From Craspedostauros australis (lineage: Eukaryota; Bacillariophyta; Bacillariophyceae; Mastogloiales; Achnanthaceae): a stretch of 64,000 nucleotides of DNA. The position numbers were made by a program, and so were the translations under genes. The notes beneath the pieces were generated by a model. That model was not told the origin of the DNA. It saw only the letters and a list, made by a program, of their open reading frames with translations, and made no database searches. The DNA is taken from positions 434,001 through 498,000 of the forward strand of contig JAMXDE010000034.1 in the NCBI GenBank assembly GCA_026770025.1, read 5' to 3'. Each line of letters starts with the position of its first letter. The stretch's first letter is position 1. Shown here piece after piece: positions 1 to 10,970 of the stretch.

Positions 1-618
1 TGACAGAAAGGCGGCCTTGCTGTAGGCCTCTTTCTGCCGGACGTTCTTGATCTCGCGATCCATGGCGCGAAGGCTCTGGTCGATGAGCTGCGGCGTTTCC
101 TGGATGTCCTGCTTTACGCCGTGGACGTCTTCGAATACGGTCTCTCTGTCATCGAGAGACAGCGACTTGAGGTCTTCGGCCAGCATCATTTCGCCTTCCC
201 TGATGGTGTCGCCGATGCCGGATGCGTCCGTTCTGGCGGGCGCAGTGGAGGAGGACGATGGCGGGCGACGTGAGTAGAACCGCAGCGGATCATCTGACCT
301 GTCTGTTGATGCCGAAAATGAATGAGACATTCCGAAGAAGTTGGTGGATCGAGCATGTTGGGTGTTGAAAACACTGCTGTGTTCACCGACATTCATTCTC
401 GTCGCGCTGCTGGAAAGACAGAAGCAGTTGGCCCCGTTGCTGTCCTCTCCGGACGATGCGGCTGATTCACCGGACAAACCGACGCGCATGGTCTTGTGAC
501 TGCTTTCCTGCGTCGCGAGGACTCCATGGGATTGGTTGCGATATTCCGGAACCACCTCCTCCTTCGTCTGCGGTTGCGGCTGCAGTCCAGTTGCCGGGTG
601 TTCGTGTCGACGCTTCAT
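1..618 (-). CDS. CRAL-TRIO/DUF6824 protein, N-terminal part (cut by window edge)
   Basis: The minus strand is open from an ATG at 616-618 to base 1, giving 206 codons with no stop, so the gene continues left of the window. The N-terminal ~125 residues are Ser/Gln/Pro-rich and low in complexity. From about residue 140 the frame matches the two complete paralogues at 11383-12921 and 14389-15879: an E-M-x-L-A-E-D-L-K-S-L-S-L-D-D-R segment, then E-D-V-H-G-V-K, then K-E-A-Y-S-K-A-A-F-L-S. The last block immediately precedes the CRAL-TRIO N-terminal helices in the paralogues. The lipid-binding and DUF6824 parts must lie outside the window. Other in-frame ATGs occur downstream, so the start is a choice. 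The frame stays open upstream of 618, so a 5' extension or exon cannot be excluded. Confidence 0.75.
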   Translation of the reverse strand, partial: MKRRHEHPATGLQPQPQTKEEVVPEYRNQSHGVLATQESSHKTMRVGLSGESAASSGEDSNGANCFCLSSSATRMNVGEHSSVFNTQHARSTNFFGMSHSFSASTDRSDDPLRFYSRRPPSSSSTAPARTDASGIGDTIREGEMMLAEDLKSLSLDDRETVFEDVHGVKQDIQETPQLIDQSLRAMDREIKNVRQKEAYSKAAFLS

Positions 619-668
619 TGTCAAGAGGGCTCGACAAGCAAGGCGGTCGTAGGCGATGTGTCGTATGA

Positions 669-746
669 GTGCGTGTGTGTGTACGTGTGTGTACGTGTGT
701 GTGTACGTGTGTGTGTACGTGTGTGTGTACGTGTGTGTGTAAGTGT
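669..746. repeat. GT-rich microsatellite (GTGTGTAC units)
   Basis: About 78 bp of alternating G/T with periodic TACGTG interruptions, in repeats of about 8-10 bases, just upstream of the start of the minus-strand gene at 1-618. Purine-pyrimidine alternation of this sort can adopt Z-DNA. No coding role is evident. Confidence 0.9.
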
Positions 747-2545
747 GCGAGTTGAAAGTTGATGCCGTGGCTTCAACGATTGGTGATGCGTCTGATGACG
801 GTGCTCCTTTCTTGGCAGCCCTCGGATGTCGTAATTGTACGAGTATCGGTTTGTTGAAAGCTGTGCGGTGCCAGCGCAGATGCTCCTGTGTGGCGGAGAC
901 GCGGCAGGATACTGTAGAGGGAAAAGTGCGTGGATGTGTCAGAATAGTTTGTCGATGATAGAAAATAATGAGCGATGGAGAGTGGCGCCTTGTGATCTGC
1001 AGCCGCGATGACGATCGCGCAATCGCAGTCGCAATCACAGTTGCAAACACAGTCGCAACCGCGGCCACACCGGCCACGGTGCCAACGACGATTGCAGCAA
1101 CCCAACACCCACGCACTGGGTTGTTTGGTGGTGCTCTTCCGTGGCCGGTACCATAAGTCGTGAAGCATTTCCATCCACGGTCCCACCGGTAGCGCGAAGC
1201 TGTTCTCTTGCGCGAACATAGTGTTCCGGGGGATCTGGCCTGGGCTATTCGTGCGATGTCTCTCTGGTTCGTGTTTTGGCAGGATTCGGTCGAGGATTGC
1301 GGAGTATTAGCAGATCGTGCATGATCCGAATGACCTCTTCCGTATCTCCGTTCTGGAATGGCGCAAGTACTTCGAGGAACACTTCCGACACAGCGGTCGC
1401 GCGTTCTATGATGTTCCGCAATTTTGTCTCCTTCGCCACTTCGTCCGCTGTGTCGCGCAGAAGCAAATCGCTCCACCCACAACTGTTCGAGGGAGAGGCA
1501 GTGGTAACCCTTCAAGGTGCTAGTAGCTCAGAGCTCGTACATTGTAGGTGCACAGAACGTGATCTACGACCTATGGCGTGAGGTGCCCCACCCCTCGTTG
1601 TCCTTTCGCTCCGGCCATCACCCAGAAATGCTGGATACCGGGTTGTTCCTGGTGTGAGAAGAGACATCACAAAAGTCCTTCCAGAATATAGTAATACAGT
1701 TAACCAGCTCGGTGTATCTGTGTTGCGCCGCCCATGGCCGCAAACCAGGATACAAGTGTAACTGTTAAATTGGCGTTGCGATGTGAACACGGGTGTCAAC
1801 CAATCAGGTAGCAGCAGTAGTGTGGCCCAGCATACAGGTTGCTCTCATTAAGACTCATAATCTGCGTTCTTTCGATCCCACAACTCGTATTGGGTCTCAT
1901 GCGTGCAATAACTTGGCCGCTTTGGCTCAGGGGGGAAGAAAACCTTCATTGGGACTCGCCACCCGCGTCCATTCCTTTCTCCTTCAGGCAGTACCTCAAG
2001 GAAACTACAGAGAGCCCAGGCACGATCTTGGTGTGTTCGAGTGGACGCGCGCTATCTTTTTCTGGACGTTTCGTGACGCTGAGGCAATTCACGCGCAATG
2101 ATAGGTACACGGATCATTGTGACGCCTTGCACAGCGCCCATGGTTGGAGGGAATGAGACTTTCTTGGGGATTCCTTCACAGGCGTTAAAATTCCTGCCAA
2201 TCGCGAACGGGTTCGACATTTACGGACATAGTTTGGTCTTGAATTTAGTACGCGGTGAAATAAATAAAAGCTACATTTTTACTGAGTCCAACATGAGTTT
2301 GATCCAGTGAGTCGTTGCAAGAGTTGGCGCGGGATTGGGATGTGGAGTTTGCGACCTCTCTGGATCGTGGATGCAAATCCTCACGCGGCAACAACAGTGC
2401 GGTGGGCGGTTCTGACGTCGCAACGTATCCGACAACTCTCCTCAAAGATCTGCCAACATGGATCACAATACTATTTGGACTTCACATTCGTTCTGCTCTT
2501 CTCCACACTCTGCTCCGCTTCGTCAGTCCACTTTGTCCCTCATCG
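747..2545. other. Intergenic, no convincing gene
   Basis: About 1.8 kb between the divergent genes at 1-618 and 2546-3760. A stretch near 1005-1090 is a loose GTCGCAAYC-type repeat. One short minus-strand frame (1245-1466, 73 codons) has a protein-like composition with an amphipathic helix-like pattern, but no homologue was recognised. It could be a small gene or exon. The rest shows nothing coding. Confidence 0.5.
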
Positions 2546-3760
2546 ATGACGCCAAGCCACACAATACTGGCCCCAGTTGCACTCCTTTTCACGTTGTCGC
2601 AGTGCCACGTCTTTGCGATCCCATCTCCTGATCCCAATCCATTCCACCTTTCACAGTATCACCCACATCAGCAGCAGCAGCAGCAGCAGCAGCAAGAAAG
2701 ACGCACAATGACCGATCCCTCCGTCCATCCCTCCATCGCGGCTGTCATCAAGTCCATCCAGCATGACATCATCGGCACGGACGCGGGCGATCGCGGCATG
2801 AAGCCCCTCATCGTGGAGGACGATCTGCTGCTCGCATCCCACGCCGTCGTGCATCAGTTGCCGCCCAACAGCACGGTGCTCGTCCTGTCCGGCTTTCCCT
2901 GCTGCGTGCAGCACACGCCGCCAACGGAGACGGACGGCCCACCGGGAACGGTCGCCATTGCGCGTGCTGTGGCGGCCTGCGGACATCAGGCCGTCATCGT
3001 CACGGAGGATTGCAACGAGGCCGTCTTTGCGGCCGCCATGGCCGATGTCACGGGTTCCGTGCGGTTGGAATGCTTTCCTGGAACGGCCACCATCGTCAGC
3101 GAGGCGGATCAGCGAGTGTACGACGATGACAAGGATACGCAGCAGCGTTTCTACGACTTGGTGCGGCAGTGCGGCATGATCATCGCGTGCGAACGGGCGG
3201 GACCGGCCAAGGATGGCAAGTGCTACACCATGAGAGGCATCGACATGACAGAACGCAAGCTCATCGCGCCTCTCGATCAGCTCGTCGCCGCCATGAGGAG
3301 TCAGGACGCCGCGTCGGCCACGAAGCCCAAGAGGCTGTTCGTGGCCATCGGCGATGGCGGCAACGAGCTGGGAATGGGCAAGGTGATCGATGCCGTCGTG
3401 GCGTCGCCCAAGATCGCTCACGGAGACAAGATCGGCTGCGTCGTTGCCGCGGATCATCTGATCGCGGCCAGCGTCTCCAACTGGGGTGGTTACGCCCTTG
3501 CCGCGTGCATCGCATTGCAGCAGGTCAACTCGTCTTCCACAGAACAGCAGCAATTTGGTGCGATACAAGGGTGGATTGAGCGCTGTTTGCCGACCGATGC
3601 AAACGAAATCGCATTGCTGGATCGATGCGTCGCGAAGGGGTGCCGCGATGGAGCCAGCGGGCAGCTCGAAGCGACGGTGGATGGCATGCCATTGGAACGC
3701 AGTTTGCAATGCTTGAGGGACATTCGAAAGATCTCATTGTCAGTCAGCGAGACCAAATGA
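2546..3760 (+). CDS. D-glutamate cyclase-like (DUF4392) protein
   Basis: Single exon of 404 codons. The body matches the DUF4392 / D-glutamate cyclase C-terminal family (DGLUCY in animals), which interconverts D-glutamate and 5-oxo-D-proline. Visible family marks are the LVLSGFPCC block near residue 115, the G-T-V-A-I-A-R-A segment, C-E-R-A-G near residue 215, and the glycine-rich AIGDGGNELGMG motif near 266-278. The chosen ATG at 2546 gives a hydrophobic N-terminus (ILAPVALLFTL) that could be a signal or organelle-targeting peptide, followed by nine glutamines. An alternative ATG at 2708 would give a cytosolic protein starting right before the conserved domain. The frame is open further upstream, but without supporting homology. 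The animal enzyme carries an extra N-terminal domain that is absent here. Confidence 0.8.
   Translation: MTPSHTILAPVALLFTLSQCHVFAIPSPDPNPFHLSQYHPHQQQQQQQQQERRTMTDPSVHPSIAAVIKSIQHDIIGTDAGDRGMKPLIVEDDLLLASHAVVHQLPPNSTVLVLSGFPCCVQHTPPTETDGPPGTVAIARAVAACGHQAVIVTEDCNEAVFAAAMADVTGSVRLECFPGTATIVSEADQRVYDDDKDTQQRFYDLVRQCGMIIACERAGPAKDGKCYTMRGIDMTERKLIAPLDQLVAAMRSQDAASATKPKRLFVAIGDGGNELGMGKVIDAVVASPKIAHGDKIGCVVAADHLIAASVSNWGGYALAACIALQQVNSSSTEQQQFGAIQGWIERCLPTDANEIALLDRCVAKGCRDGASGQLEATVDGMPLERSLQCLRDIRKISLSVSETK
2669..2695 (+). repeat. CAG trinucleotide run coding for poly-glutamine
   Basis: Eight CAG codons and one CAA encode nine glutamines between the presumptive targeting peptide and the catalytic domain of the DUF4392 gene. 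Slippage-prone tracts of this kind vary in length between alleles. Confidence 0.95.
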
Positions 3761-4016
3761 TAACGCATAATGAAATGTGATGCGCAATACAAATTATAGA
3801 TGCCATAGAAGCTATTCTGCTGCTGCTGCTGTTCTTGGTGCGCGACAACTGTGCTTTGACTGTATCAAGGATGACGGTATTCCACCGCGAGAAGTGTCGA
3901 TGTTAACCGTTCTCTTTCGTTTTAATTAGTATATCATGTAAAATCGTGCGTGTGTATCGATCTGCGCGAGGCAACGCCGGATGGTCGTCCACGAAGACGA
4001 CGTACTTGGGCGCACC

Positions 4017-6065
4017 TTAAGCATCCAAGAATGCGGTGGCGGCAGAGGCTGTGGCGCTCGCGGCCGATTCGGTCAGCCTCTCCATCCATGTCTTGCGGTC
4101 CTCCTGCTCGGGCGTCGCGGGGGCGTCGTTCCACGACGCTTCGCAATCGTCGCTGGTGCTGCTCTCGTGCGCCATGTCGTGCAGGTTGCGGTGCATGTCA
4201 CGATCCACGCGGCTGCGTTGCTTGGCCTTGTGGTGTCCTCTGGTGCGGTGGAATGACTCGTTCAGGCTACGATCAAAGACGTCCACCATGCCATTGTCCT
4301 TCTCCTTCTTCTCGGCGACCTTAGCGTCGTTGGTATCCGCAGTGTTGCGGAAGGATCTGAAGAAGAAGCCATGGCTGTGAGAGCTGCTGCCATTGTTGGC
4401 CTTGGTGGCGTCACCCGCATCTGGAGTTGCGTCGCTGCAGCTGATGCCGCTTGCTTTCCTGTCGTTCTTGGCCGCGGCGAAGAAGGACCACTTGGACATG
4501 CTACTGTGCAGGTCCTTGTGGTCGTGATCGTGATCGTCGCCGCCCAGATTCTGACGTGGCGAGGACAGCGGCGCCCTTGGAATCGGAGAGCCTGCCGAGT
4601 CCGTCGTGGCAGACGTCGAGCTCGTCATGTCTGCACCTTCGTCAAGATCGTTCCAATCCACGATGAAGTTCCCGCAGACGTTGTCGCTGTCGCGGCTGCT
4701 GGCGCTTGCGTCGGGCTGGAACGACGACGACGATTTGTCGAACACGATGGTTTCTTCCTTTGCCGTTGGCTCGGGCAGCATATCGTACTCGCTGTACGCA
4801 TTGGCATCGTGGTGGCTGGAGTTGAAGAGCAGGATCGATAGGCGGCCTGCGGAAAGGTTCGAGGTGGAGTCCGGTGACGACCAATGGATGTGATTGTCGT
4901 CGTCGTCCTCCTCTTCCTGCGGAGCATCGTTGGCTTCCAGCTGTTTGGTGGCCTTGGCTCGCGCCCTTGGCGACATGGTCTGCGGGAAGGACAGCGACGA
5001 GATGATGGAGAATGGAATATCCATAATGGGCTTGGCGAATTTGGACGGAGATCCGGTTGATGGCGGGGTGAACATGGAACCAGAAGCAGAACTGGCGATC
5101 GTCGCCTCATCTCTCTTGCCATTGGTGTTGTCATGCTCCTTCTCATCGGGCAGGTGCGACCTGTACGCGCGCAGCAGCTTGTTTTGCAACGCCACGACGT
5201 CCTGATACGCTTGGAAGCGCTCGACCTGCTCTTCTGCCAGCTCGCTGACCTTGGCGGCAATCTTCGCATTGTCCTCCTTGGATTGCAGCTGGATGGCATC
5301 GCATTCCTGCTTGTTCCACTTTGTCAGATCCTCCTGGAAGCGTTCCAGCAGTTGGATCTGGTTGGGGTAGACCTGGACGAAGCGGTGCATGGCCTGCAGG
5401 ACGCAGGCTTGCTTCTGAACGATGTTGAGGTTCGGCATGAGATCGTGAACGCTGAGATTGAACGATTCCTTCGAGGCCGGCGTGTCATCTTTCGCCACTG
5501 CAGAGCTGCTATCTGCGCTGCCGGTGTCTGTGGTGGTTGTGGCCTCCACCTCGTTGGCATCGTCCCTGCCGTCATCTTGGATGTCACCATCTTCGTTGTT
5601 GGGTTCGGATTGTGATGGGTTCCGATGGTACGATGATTTCATGATGGCAACGTAGACGGGCAATGGTTTGTTGTTGACCGACAGAGACTCCGCCAGCTTC
5701 TTCGTGCTGTGAAGGGAAGAGCGTCGCATTGGTGCCTTGGAAGTTGACAACGACGGCGACGACATGGTGGACAAGGATGGGAACGATGCTCGCTTGGAAG
5801 GTGAAGGCGCGTAGAATTCAGGCGACAGAGAGGGGGGCGGTGGAGGCACGGCAAAGGACGAGGAAGACGTGGAGTGGGTGCTCTCGCCCATGCCGTCCGA
5901 ACCGCTCTCGACATGATCGCTGAGGGCCTGCCATGCCTGCTGCAGGAGGAAGTGATGATTGCGTTCCTCCTGTTGATGGAGGATGTGCTGGTTCTGGCTG
6001 TCGCACTTGAGCTGTCGCAGCTCTTGGCGCAGCTCGTTCACGCGGTCGTCGATGCTCGGTGTCAT
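4017..6065 (-). CDS. Coiled-coil, low-complexity hypothetical protein
   Basis: Single exon of 682 residues with an ATG start and no recognised domain. Residues 1-50 form a Gln/Glu/His-rich helix (R-V-N-E-L-R-Q-E-L-R). Residues ~60-125 are Ser/Pro-rich with a run of prolines, and ~160-200 are acidic and Thr/Ser-rich. The only structured-looking segment is ~210-305, which is helical with heptad spacing (LLERFQEDLTKWNKQE, then a stretch ending LLRAYRSHL). The remainder is Asp/Ser/His-rich and disordered. It resembles a cytoskeletal or membrane-adaptor scaffold, but that is only an impression. Its 3' end faces the 3' end of the DUF4392 gene across 256 bp. Confidence 0.7.
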   Translation of the reverse strand: MTPSIDDRVNELRQELRQLKCDSQNQHILHQQEERNHHFLLQQAWQALSDHVESGSDGMGESTHSTSSSSFAVPPPPPSLSPEFYAPSPSKRASFPSLSTMSSPSLSTSKAPMRRSSLHSTKKLAESLSVNNKPLPVYVAIMKSSYHRNPSQSEPNNEDGDIQDDGRDDANEVEATTTTDTGSADSSSAVAKDDTPASKESFNLSVHDLMPNLNIVQKQACVLQAMHRFVQVYPNQIQLLERFQEDLTKWNKQECDAIQLQSKEDNAKIAAKVSELAEEQVERFQAYQDVVALQNKLLRAYRSHLPDEKEHDNTNGKRDEATIASSASGSMFTPPSTGSPSKFAKPIMDIPFSIISSLSFPQTMSPRARAKATKQLEANDAPQEEEDDDDNHIHWSSPDSTSNLSAGRLSILLFNSSHHDANAYSEYDMLPEPTAKEETIVFDKSSSSFQPDASASSRDSDNVCGNFIVDWNDLDEGADMTSSTSATTDSAGSPIPRAPLSSPRQNLGGDDHDHDHKDLHSSMSKWSFFAAAKNDRKASGISCSDATPDAGDATKANNGSSSHSHGFFFRSFRNTADTNDAKVAEKKEKDNGMVDVFDRSLNESFHRTRGHHKAKQRSRVDRDMHRNLHDMAHESSTSDDCEASWNDAPATPEQEDRKTWMERLTESAASATASAATAFLDA

Positions 6066-8555
6066 GGTGCGCTATGCTATTCTGTGGCGTCGCGTTGTCA
6101 AGGTCGCTTGTTCTGCTGTCTGCGTATGTGTGGACGTGGATAGGGTTGTGCGTTGAATCGAGAATGCAGAGATACGATACGTGTACTATACGAAGTGAGA
6201 TGATGATGAGATTGATCTGCCAGAGCTTCGATTGCTGTGCGAGTCGAAAATTGTGAGAAGTGTTGGTTTGGGACGAGGCCCACCCACACACCCAAACAAC
6301 ATCTGCACACACACGCGAATGCCGCATCAAAGAGAGACAGACAGGCAGAGAGCGACAGAAGGTGGAAGTGGAGAGGCGTTTCGTCGACTGCACACCGTCT
6401 TTGTTGGCCTTGGCTGGACGGGCGATATCGCTTTCGCTTGCACCATGCACGGTGTCTCTGCTTTGTCCAATTCACACAAGGTATTTGCGAATAGGAAGAT
6501 TGCACGGCCATCTTGCATTCGCAGGGGACGTAGAATCTGCATCGACATGGCACTGTGCAGGATTCGCGGTTTCCCATCGTCCTTGTTTGCCGCCCAGCTC
6601 TGTCTCTCTCTTTTGCTCGCATGTTTGTGCAAACTGGTCTGTGCATACGAGTATGGTGCGAACAACACTGCCTCACGGCTCTTCCCTCTGCTCCTCGATT
6701 GCTACACGGTTGCGTTGCTCACTCACACTTTGTGATTTTTATGACAAGAACATGGAAGATCCTGTTCGCACAGGTCGCAGCGTTTGTGTGGACGCCTACT
6801 CAAGCAACCGGTTGCTTGCGTAGTGCTCACGCTTCGGGATCTTTAGGCTTGCGTGGAGTGTGGTTTGAATTGAATTGAATTGAATTGCCCTCGTCTTGAA
6901 TTCGCCCGTGGCCATTCCCTTCTTTCTTTTGTGTTTGTGATGTTGTTGCGAAGGTGCCTCTGAGTGAGTGTGATCGTGTGGGAATTGCGAGAGCGTGTTT
7001 CTGGCGCCAGCATCTGATGTTTTGGCTTTCGTGGCAGATCCTCGTGTCGCCGATTGCCTTCCTCTCTTTCCCTCCTTGTCTCGTGGACTTTCTCACTCCA
7101 GCACCAATCGCCGCCATGACAACGACGCAACGACGCAACGACGCAACATCACAGCGGCACAACTACGACGGCAGCGACAAGAAACAAGTCAGCCATGGTC
7201 GACGCCCACCATGATCTTTTGGGCGTTCTGTTTGCAGCGAGAAGCGCGCTGCACAAGAAGGGCTGAGTCCGTTTGTGGCGGCCGAATTACTCCTCCCAAA
7301 CAACCAATGACACACGGCCGTTTGCGTTGTTCGCATCGCGTCTTGTACCAGTGATGATTGTGCGGGCGAAGCGACATGGTCGGATTTAACGCACAACAGA
7401 ATTGCGTTCTTGCGGTGGCGCGTTTTGGCGAATGCCAACAACGAATCAACATTCATCCGCTTCTCGGAGAGGTTAGATGTGTGGAGTGACCCATTCGACT
7501 ACACTTTTTCTACTTGAAGTGGACTTGATCGGTTGACAAAACGTTGCGTCGTGTCAATGATCAGTTCGCACGACATCATCCAATCAGATTGTTCGATGTG
7601 AACGGATGGAAGTTCTGAGTCGGACGGTTCGCATACCAAGCGTGACAATGGCATCAAGTTCGTCTCGTCGTGAGATTTGTTGCCGTTCAGCAGTTCCGCA
7701 GTTCTGGTTGCAGAAAAAGTAACGACAAGGTGGTCCTCGTGACAAGAAGCGAAGTCTTCACAAAACGACAACGCAGAACTGTGCGGACATCAATACAGAC
7801 GGAGCTGACAGACATACGTACAGACGTTTGAATAAGTGCACAGAGACCGAAACTCAGTTGTCAGACAACGCAGCAAGGTCATCACAACAACAAGGGGAGA
7901 CGAAGTCAATCATCAAAACAAGTATCATACAATCACACGATCTCATCCATCCATCCATCCTTCCATCCATCTCTAGTCACATCCGCATCATCGCACAGCT
8001 GTCAGTCTGCATCCTTCGAAGTTCAGCACAAGTAAAGTCAGGAGTGAAGAGAGAGAGAGAGAGAAAGACAGCGACAGAAGAGATTGATTCCCAAATCTTG
8101 TCTCACTTGTACCCTCCAAGCGATTGAGAATTGGCTGACAGGACCAGAAGAAATTGCGGCTGTCAGTGGCAACGGCAACAACGAGAAAGTCGGGAGTACT
8201 TGTACCATACCAAACCTCAGATACACGTTCATCAAAGTAACGCTGCCGGCTCTGCCGAGACAGGCGCGCGATCAACCGTCATCAAACACGTAACGACATC
8301 AAACCAAAGCGCGAGATCGAGTAACGACAGATTCTTGCCCTACCACCCTGCGAACAAGCAAGCACACGGAAAGACCTCCAGCCAAACACGCTCATCCAGC
8401 CACGAGTCATACCAATACAAGAGGTACATGAGCAGAGGCACACGCACGCACACGCAAACACTCACTCACAAATCAAGAAGCAACACACACATCTCACAGC
8501 TCAAGCCAACCCACGCATAAGTGTTACTCTATTGCATAACACGCAACTCGAAAAC
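6066..8555. other. Intergenic between divergent genes
   Basis: About 2.5 kb holding the shared 5' regions of the coiled-coil gene (minus) and the F-box gene (plus). Small repeats are seen: four GAATT units near 6868-6888, three GACGCAAC units near 7120-7145, and a CCATC run near 7947-7970. Many overlapping short frames occur on both strands, none with convincing protein character. The last kilobase is A/C-rich and reads as promoter plus 5' UTR. Confidence 0.5.
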
Positions 8556-10970
8556 ATGAGATTGAGGGCACGCACAGCCGCCAGCACACAGCGTTACAAC
8601 GCCATGCTCGCTGATATTAATCGCGGTGAGGACGAGTTCGATGATGCGGCGGAGGTGCAGAATGCGGCAGCGCAAACTGGTCAAGATGCGAACGACAACA
8701 ACAACAACAACAACAACAACACCGATACCACGGCCAATGTGGCCAGGGCGAATCCAGGCAACGATGAGGATCAACAACCACGGCCAAGGGACAGGACCAA
8801 GCGAAGGAGACTGAACTCACGGCCATCCATCCAACCAGCTCACGGTGAAGTCGGCACTGAACCTGTTGCCTCAGAACTTGCCACCACTACCACAACAACA
8901 GACATGGACACAGGCGCTCCAGTCGATGCCACTGCCGACACCGCTGTGGATGAAGGCAACAAGAAGCGCAAGGCCACCAGACCACGCAAAAGAAAACGCA
9001 CCGCAGCAGCAGCCAAAGCTGCGGTGGCAGCCCCGTCTCCCGCAGAACCTCCCACGCTGCCAAAGCTCTCCGATGATTGCCTTCTCCACATCATGGAGTT
9101 TGCCGATGCTGACAGCTGCCACGCAATGGCGACATCGTACAAAGGCGTCCATGACCGTCTCACCTACGAAATCGTCATCCGCGCTGCCGTCCTCGGCCTC
9201 AGCCGCGAGAAGGAGGTCACGGCACAGAACGACTACAGACGCACACAGCGAGGCTCCAAATTCCAAGATCCCAAGTGGACGCACTACCAAAACCATCTGC
9301 AGCGCGACAGAATGTTCTACATCATGGAAGGCGTGGAAGACGGTCGCACGATCATTCCGTCCCCGCTGCGCATCCTTTCCCTCATCCGCGGCAAGCGCTG
9401 CGAGATGATCGGCTGTCCCAAAGCCAGCGAGGAGTCGCTGGATGTCCGCCACTCCCTTTCTCTCGGTGTCTACTTCTGCGCCGCCTGCGCCCAGTGCTGG
9501 GTCGTTCCAGCCGACCAGATCAACAGCACTTACAAGAAGCATCTGGGCGAGCCATTCAAATTCTGCGGTAGCACGGCCTACTGGCGGGCGCCTTACCACA
9601 CCATGACGAACATGCGGGTGGGACCGGCCATTACGATGACAGATGCGGACAACATCCTTCGCGGTCGAACCACCCAGAAGGAAGTCTTGGAGGCCGTGAG
9701 CAAAGAGACCAGGAAGGCCATGATGGAGATCTTCAAGGAGGCATCTGGCAGGATCGAGGAGTACGACGACGCCAGGCAGGGGTACTTCGATCGCATGATC
9801 CGTCAGAAACGCAACAAGAAGCGAGACCAGATCATCGAAGTCATTCATGCCAAGTTCCCCAAGGCGCCGTGGATTCCCGTCGCTTTGAAGCAAGACAACA
9901 ACGACCGCTTCAAACATCCTCTGGCGGTGGAGATTATCGAGACGTTCATCGACAAGACTTTCTACAAGGGAGACATGTCCACCAAGAGCACCATCACGAA
10001 GAAGGCCAAGGCCATCGCATCAGCATTCGAATGGTTGTTCGAAAATGGGATTCACGATGCCTCCTTCCTCAACAAATACAACCTCAACATCCTCAAGTCC
10101 GAAATCAAATCCAAAAAAGAGGAGGAGAAAGAGGACGCAGACAGTGATGGTGAAGCAGAGTGGATGTCCGAAGCATGGATGGACGAGAAGACAAAGGAGA
10201 AATGGATGGTCTCACACGAAAAGAGCCCCATCGCGCAGTATTGGCACTCCGAGTGGACCGGGCGGATGAAATCCAACAGCTCCTACCTCATCCGCAATGT
10301 TCGTACCCAAGCCTTCCTCAAGACGATTCGAGAAGGAGATACTTTCAAGGTAATGGTTGATCAGGTGGAGCGTTACGACTGGCGCCGTTACAAGATAGTG
10401 GTCGGCGATGCGCTTAAGGCAAAGCTGAACATCACCGACACTGATGATCGCAATGACAATCGCGATCATGCGGCAGATAGTGACAACGACGAGCAGCGCC
10501 CCTTGCATTGGCGCGATGTCAAACGCACGATGGATAGCGCCTGGTCGGAGATCTCCACAATGGTTGACCGCGCATATCTAAAACGCATGGCCAGCGCACT
10601 CGGAGGACTCATGGTCAGCGCCATGGAGAAGAAAGCGAACGGCAGCGACACTATTGACAACAACAGCACTAACACCACCAATGGCACCACCAACAAGGCA
10701 ACTGGCGCAAAGAAGGCAAAGGCAGACGAGAATGAGGCCGTGTCAAATCCTGGTAACAACTTCAACATATATGCCGTTTCACCATATTTGATGAAGTGCG
10801 ACATGGTGTACCTCAGGATGATGGAGATATACGCCACCCACATCATCGATCCCAAACCTCAGCAGGAAGTAGGCACTGTCATCGACGTCGACGACAACGA
10901 CGATGCAGCAGAAGACGACGATGCAGCAGAAGACGACGATGAGAGATCCGTGCCAATGCTTGTGGCATAA
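8556..10970 (+). CDS. F-box-like protein with Cys cluster
   Basis: Single exon of 804 residues. The longest frame begins at a TTG (8532), so the first ATG (8556, context AAAACATGA) is used. Residues 1-160 are disordered, with an Asn run and basic KKRKATRPRKRKR that would serve as a nuclear localisation signal. Residues ~168-203 (LPKLSDDCLLHIMEFAD) fit an F-box-like motif, which recruits substrates to SCF ubiquitin ligases. At ~281-315 a C-x4-C ... C-x2-C-x2-C arrangement may bind zinc. Middle and C-terminal parts are highly charged and helical, and the tail is acidic with a repeated DDDAAEDDD. The family-specific partner or substrate is unknown. Large F-box-like expansions are common in diatoms, so this could be a lineage-specific member. 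Confidence 0.7.
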   Translation: MRLRARTAASTQRYNAMLADINRGEDEFDDAAEVQNAAAQTGQDANDNNNNNNNNTDTTANVARANPGNDEDQQPRPRDRTKRRRLNSRPSIQPAHGEVGTEPVASELATTTTTTDMDTGAPVDATADTAVDEGNKKRKATRPRKRKRTAAAAKAAVAAPSPAEPPTLPKLSDDCLLHIMEFADADSCHAMATSYKGVHDRLTYEIVIRAAVLGLSREKEVTAQNDYRRTQRGSKFQDPKWTHYQNHLQRDRMFYIMEGVEDGRTIIPSPLRILSLIRGKRCEMIGCPKASEESLDVRHSLSLGVYFCAACAQCWVVPADQINSTYKKHLGEPFKFCGSTAYWRAPYHTMTNMRVGPAITMTDADNILRGRTTQKEVLEAVSKETRKAMMEIFKEASGRIEEYDDARQGYFDRMIRQKRNKKRDQIIEVIHAKFPKAPWIPVALKQDNNDRFKHPLAVEIIETFIDKTFYKGDMSTKSTITKKAKAIASAFEWLFENGIHDASFLNKYNLNILKSEIKSKKEEEKEDADSDGEAEWMSEAWMDEKTKEKWMVSHEKSPIAQYWHSEWTGRMKSNSSYLIRNVRTQAFLKTIREGDTFKVMVDQVERYDWRRYKIVVGDALKAKLNITDTDDRNDNRDHAADSDNDEQRPLHWRDVKRTMDSAWSEISTMVDRAYLKRMASALGGLMVSAMEKKANGSDTIDNNSTNTTNGTTNKATGAKKAKADENEAVSNPGNNFNIYAVSPYLMKCDMVYLRMMEIYATHIIDPKPQQEVGTVIDVDDNDDAAEDDDAAEDDDERSVPMLVA

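Noticed and set aside
773-1219. 148-codon minus-strand frame with Cys-Asp-Cys repeats
   Set aside because: The repeats come from a simple GTCGCAATC-type DNA repeat. No start context or conserved protein pattern.
2651-3709. 352-codon open frame on the minus strand opposite the DUF4392 gene
   Set aside because: It is a shadow of the G/C-rich third codon positions of the real gene. The plus-strand frame carries the family motifs.
8871-9917. 348-codon minus-strand frame opposite the F-box gene
   Set aside because: Antisense shadow; the translation lacks any recognisable domain and the plus frame is longer and structured.
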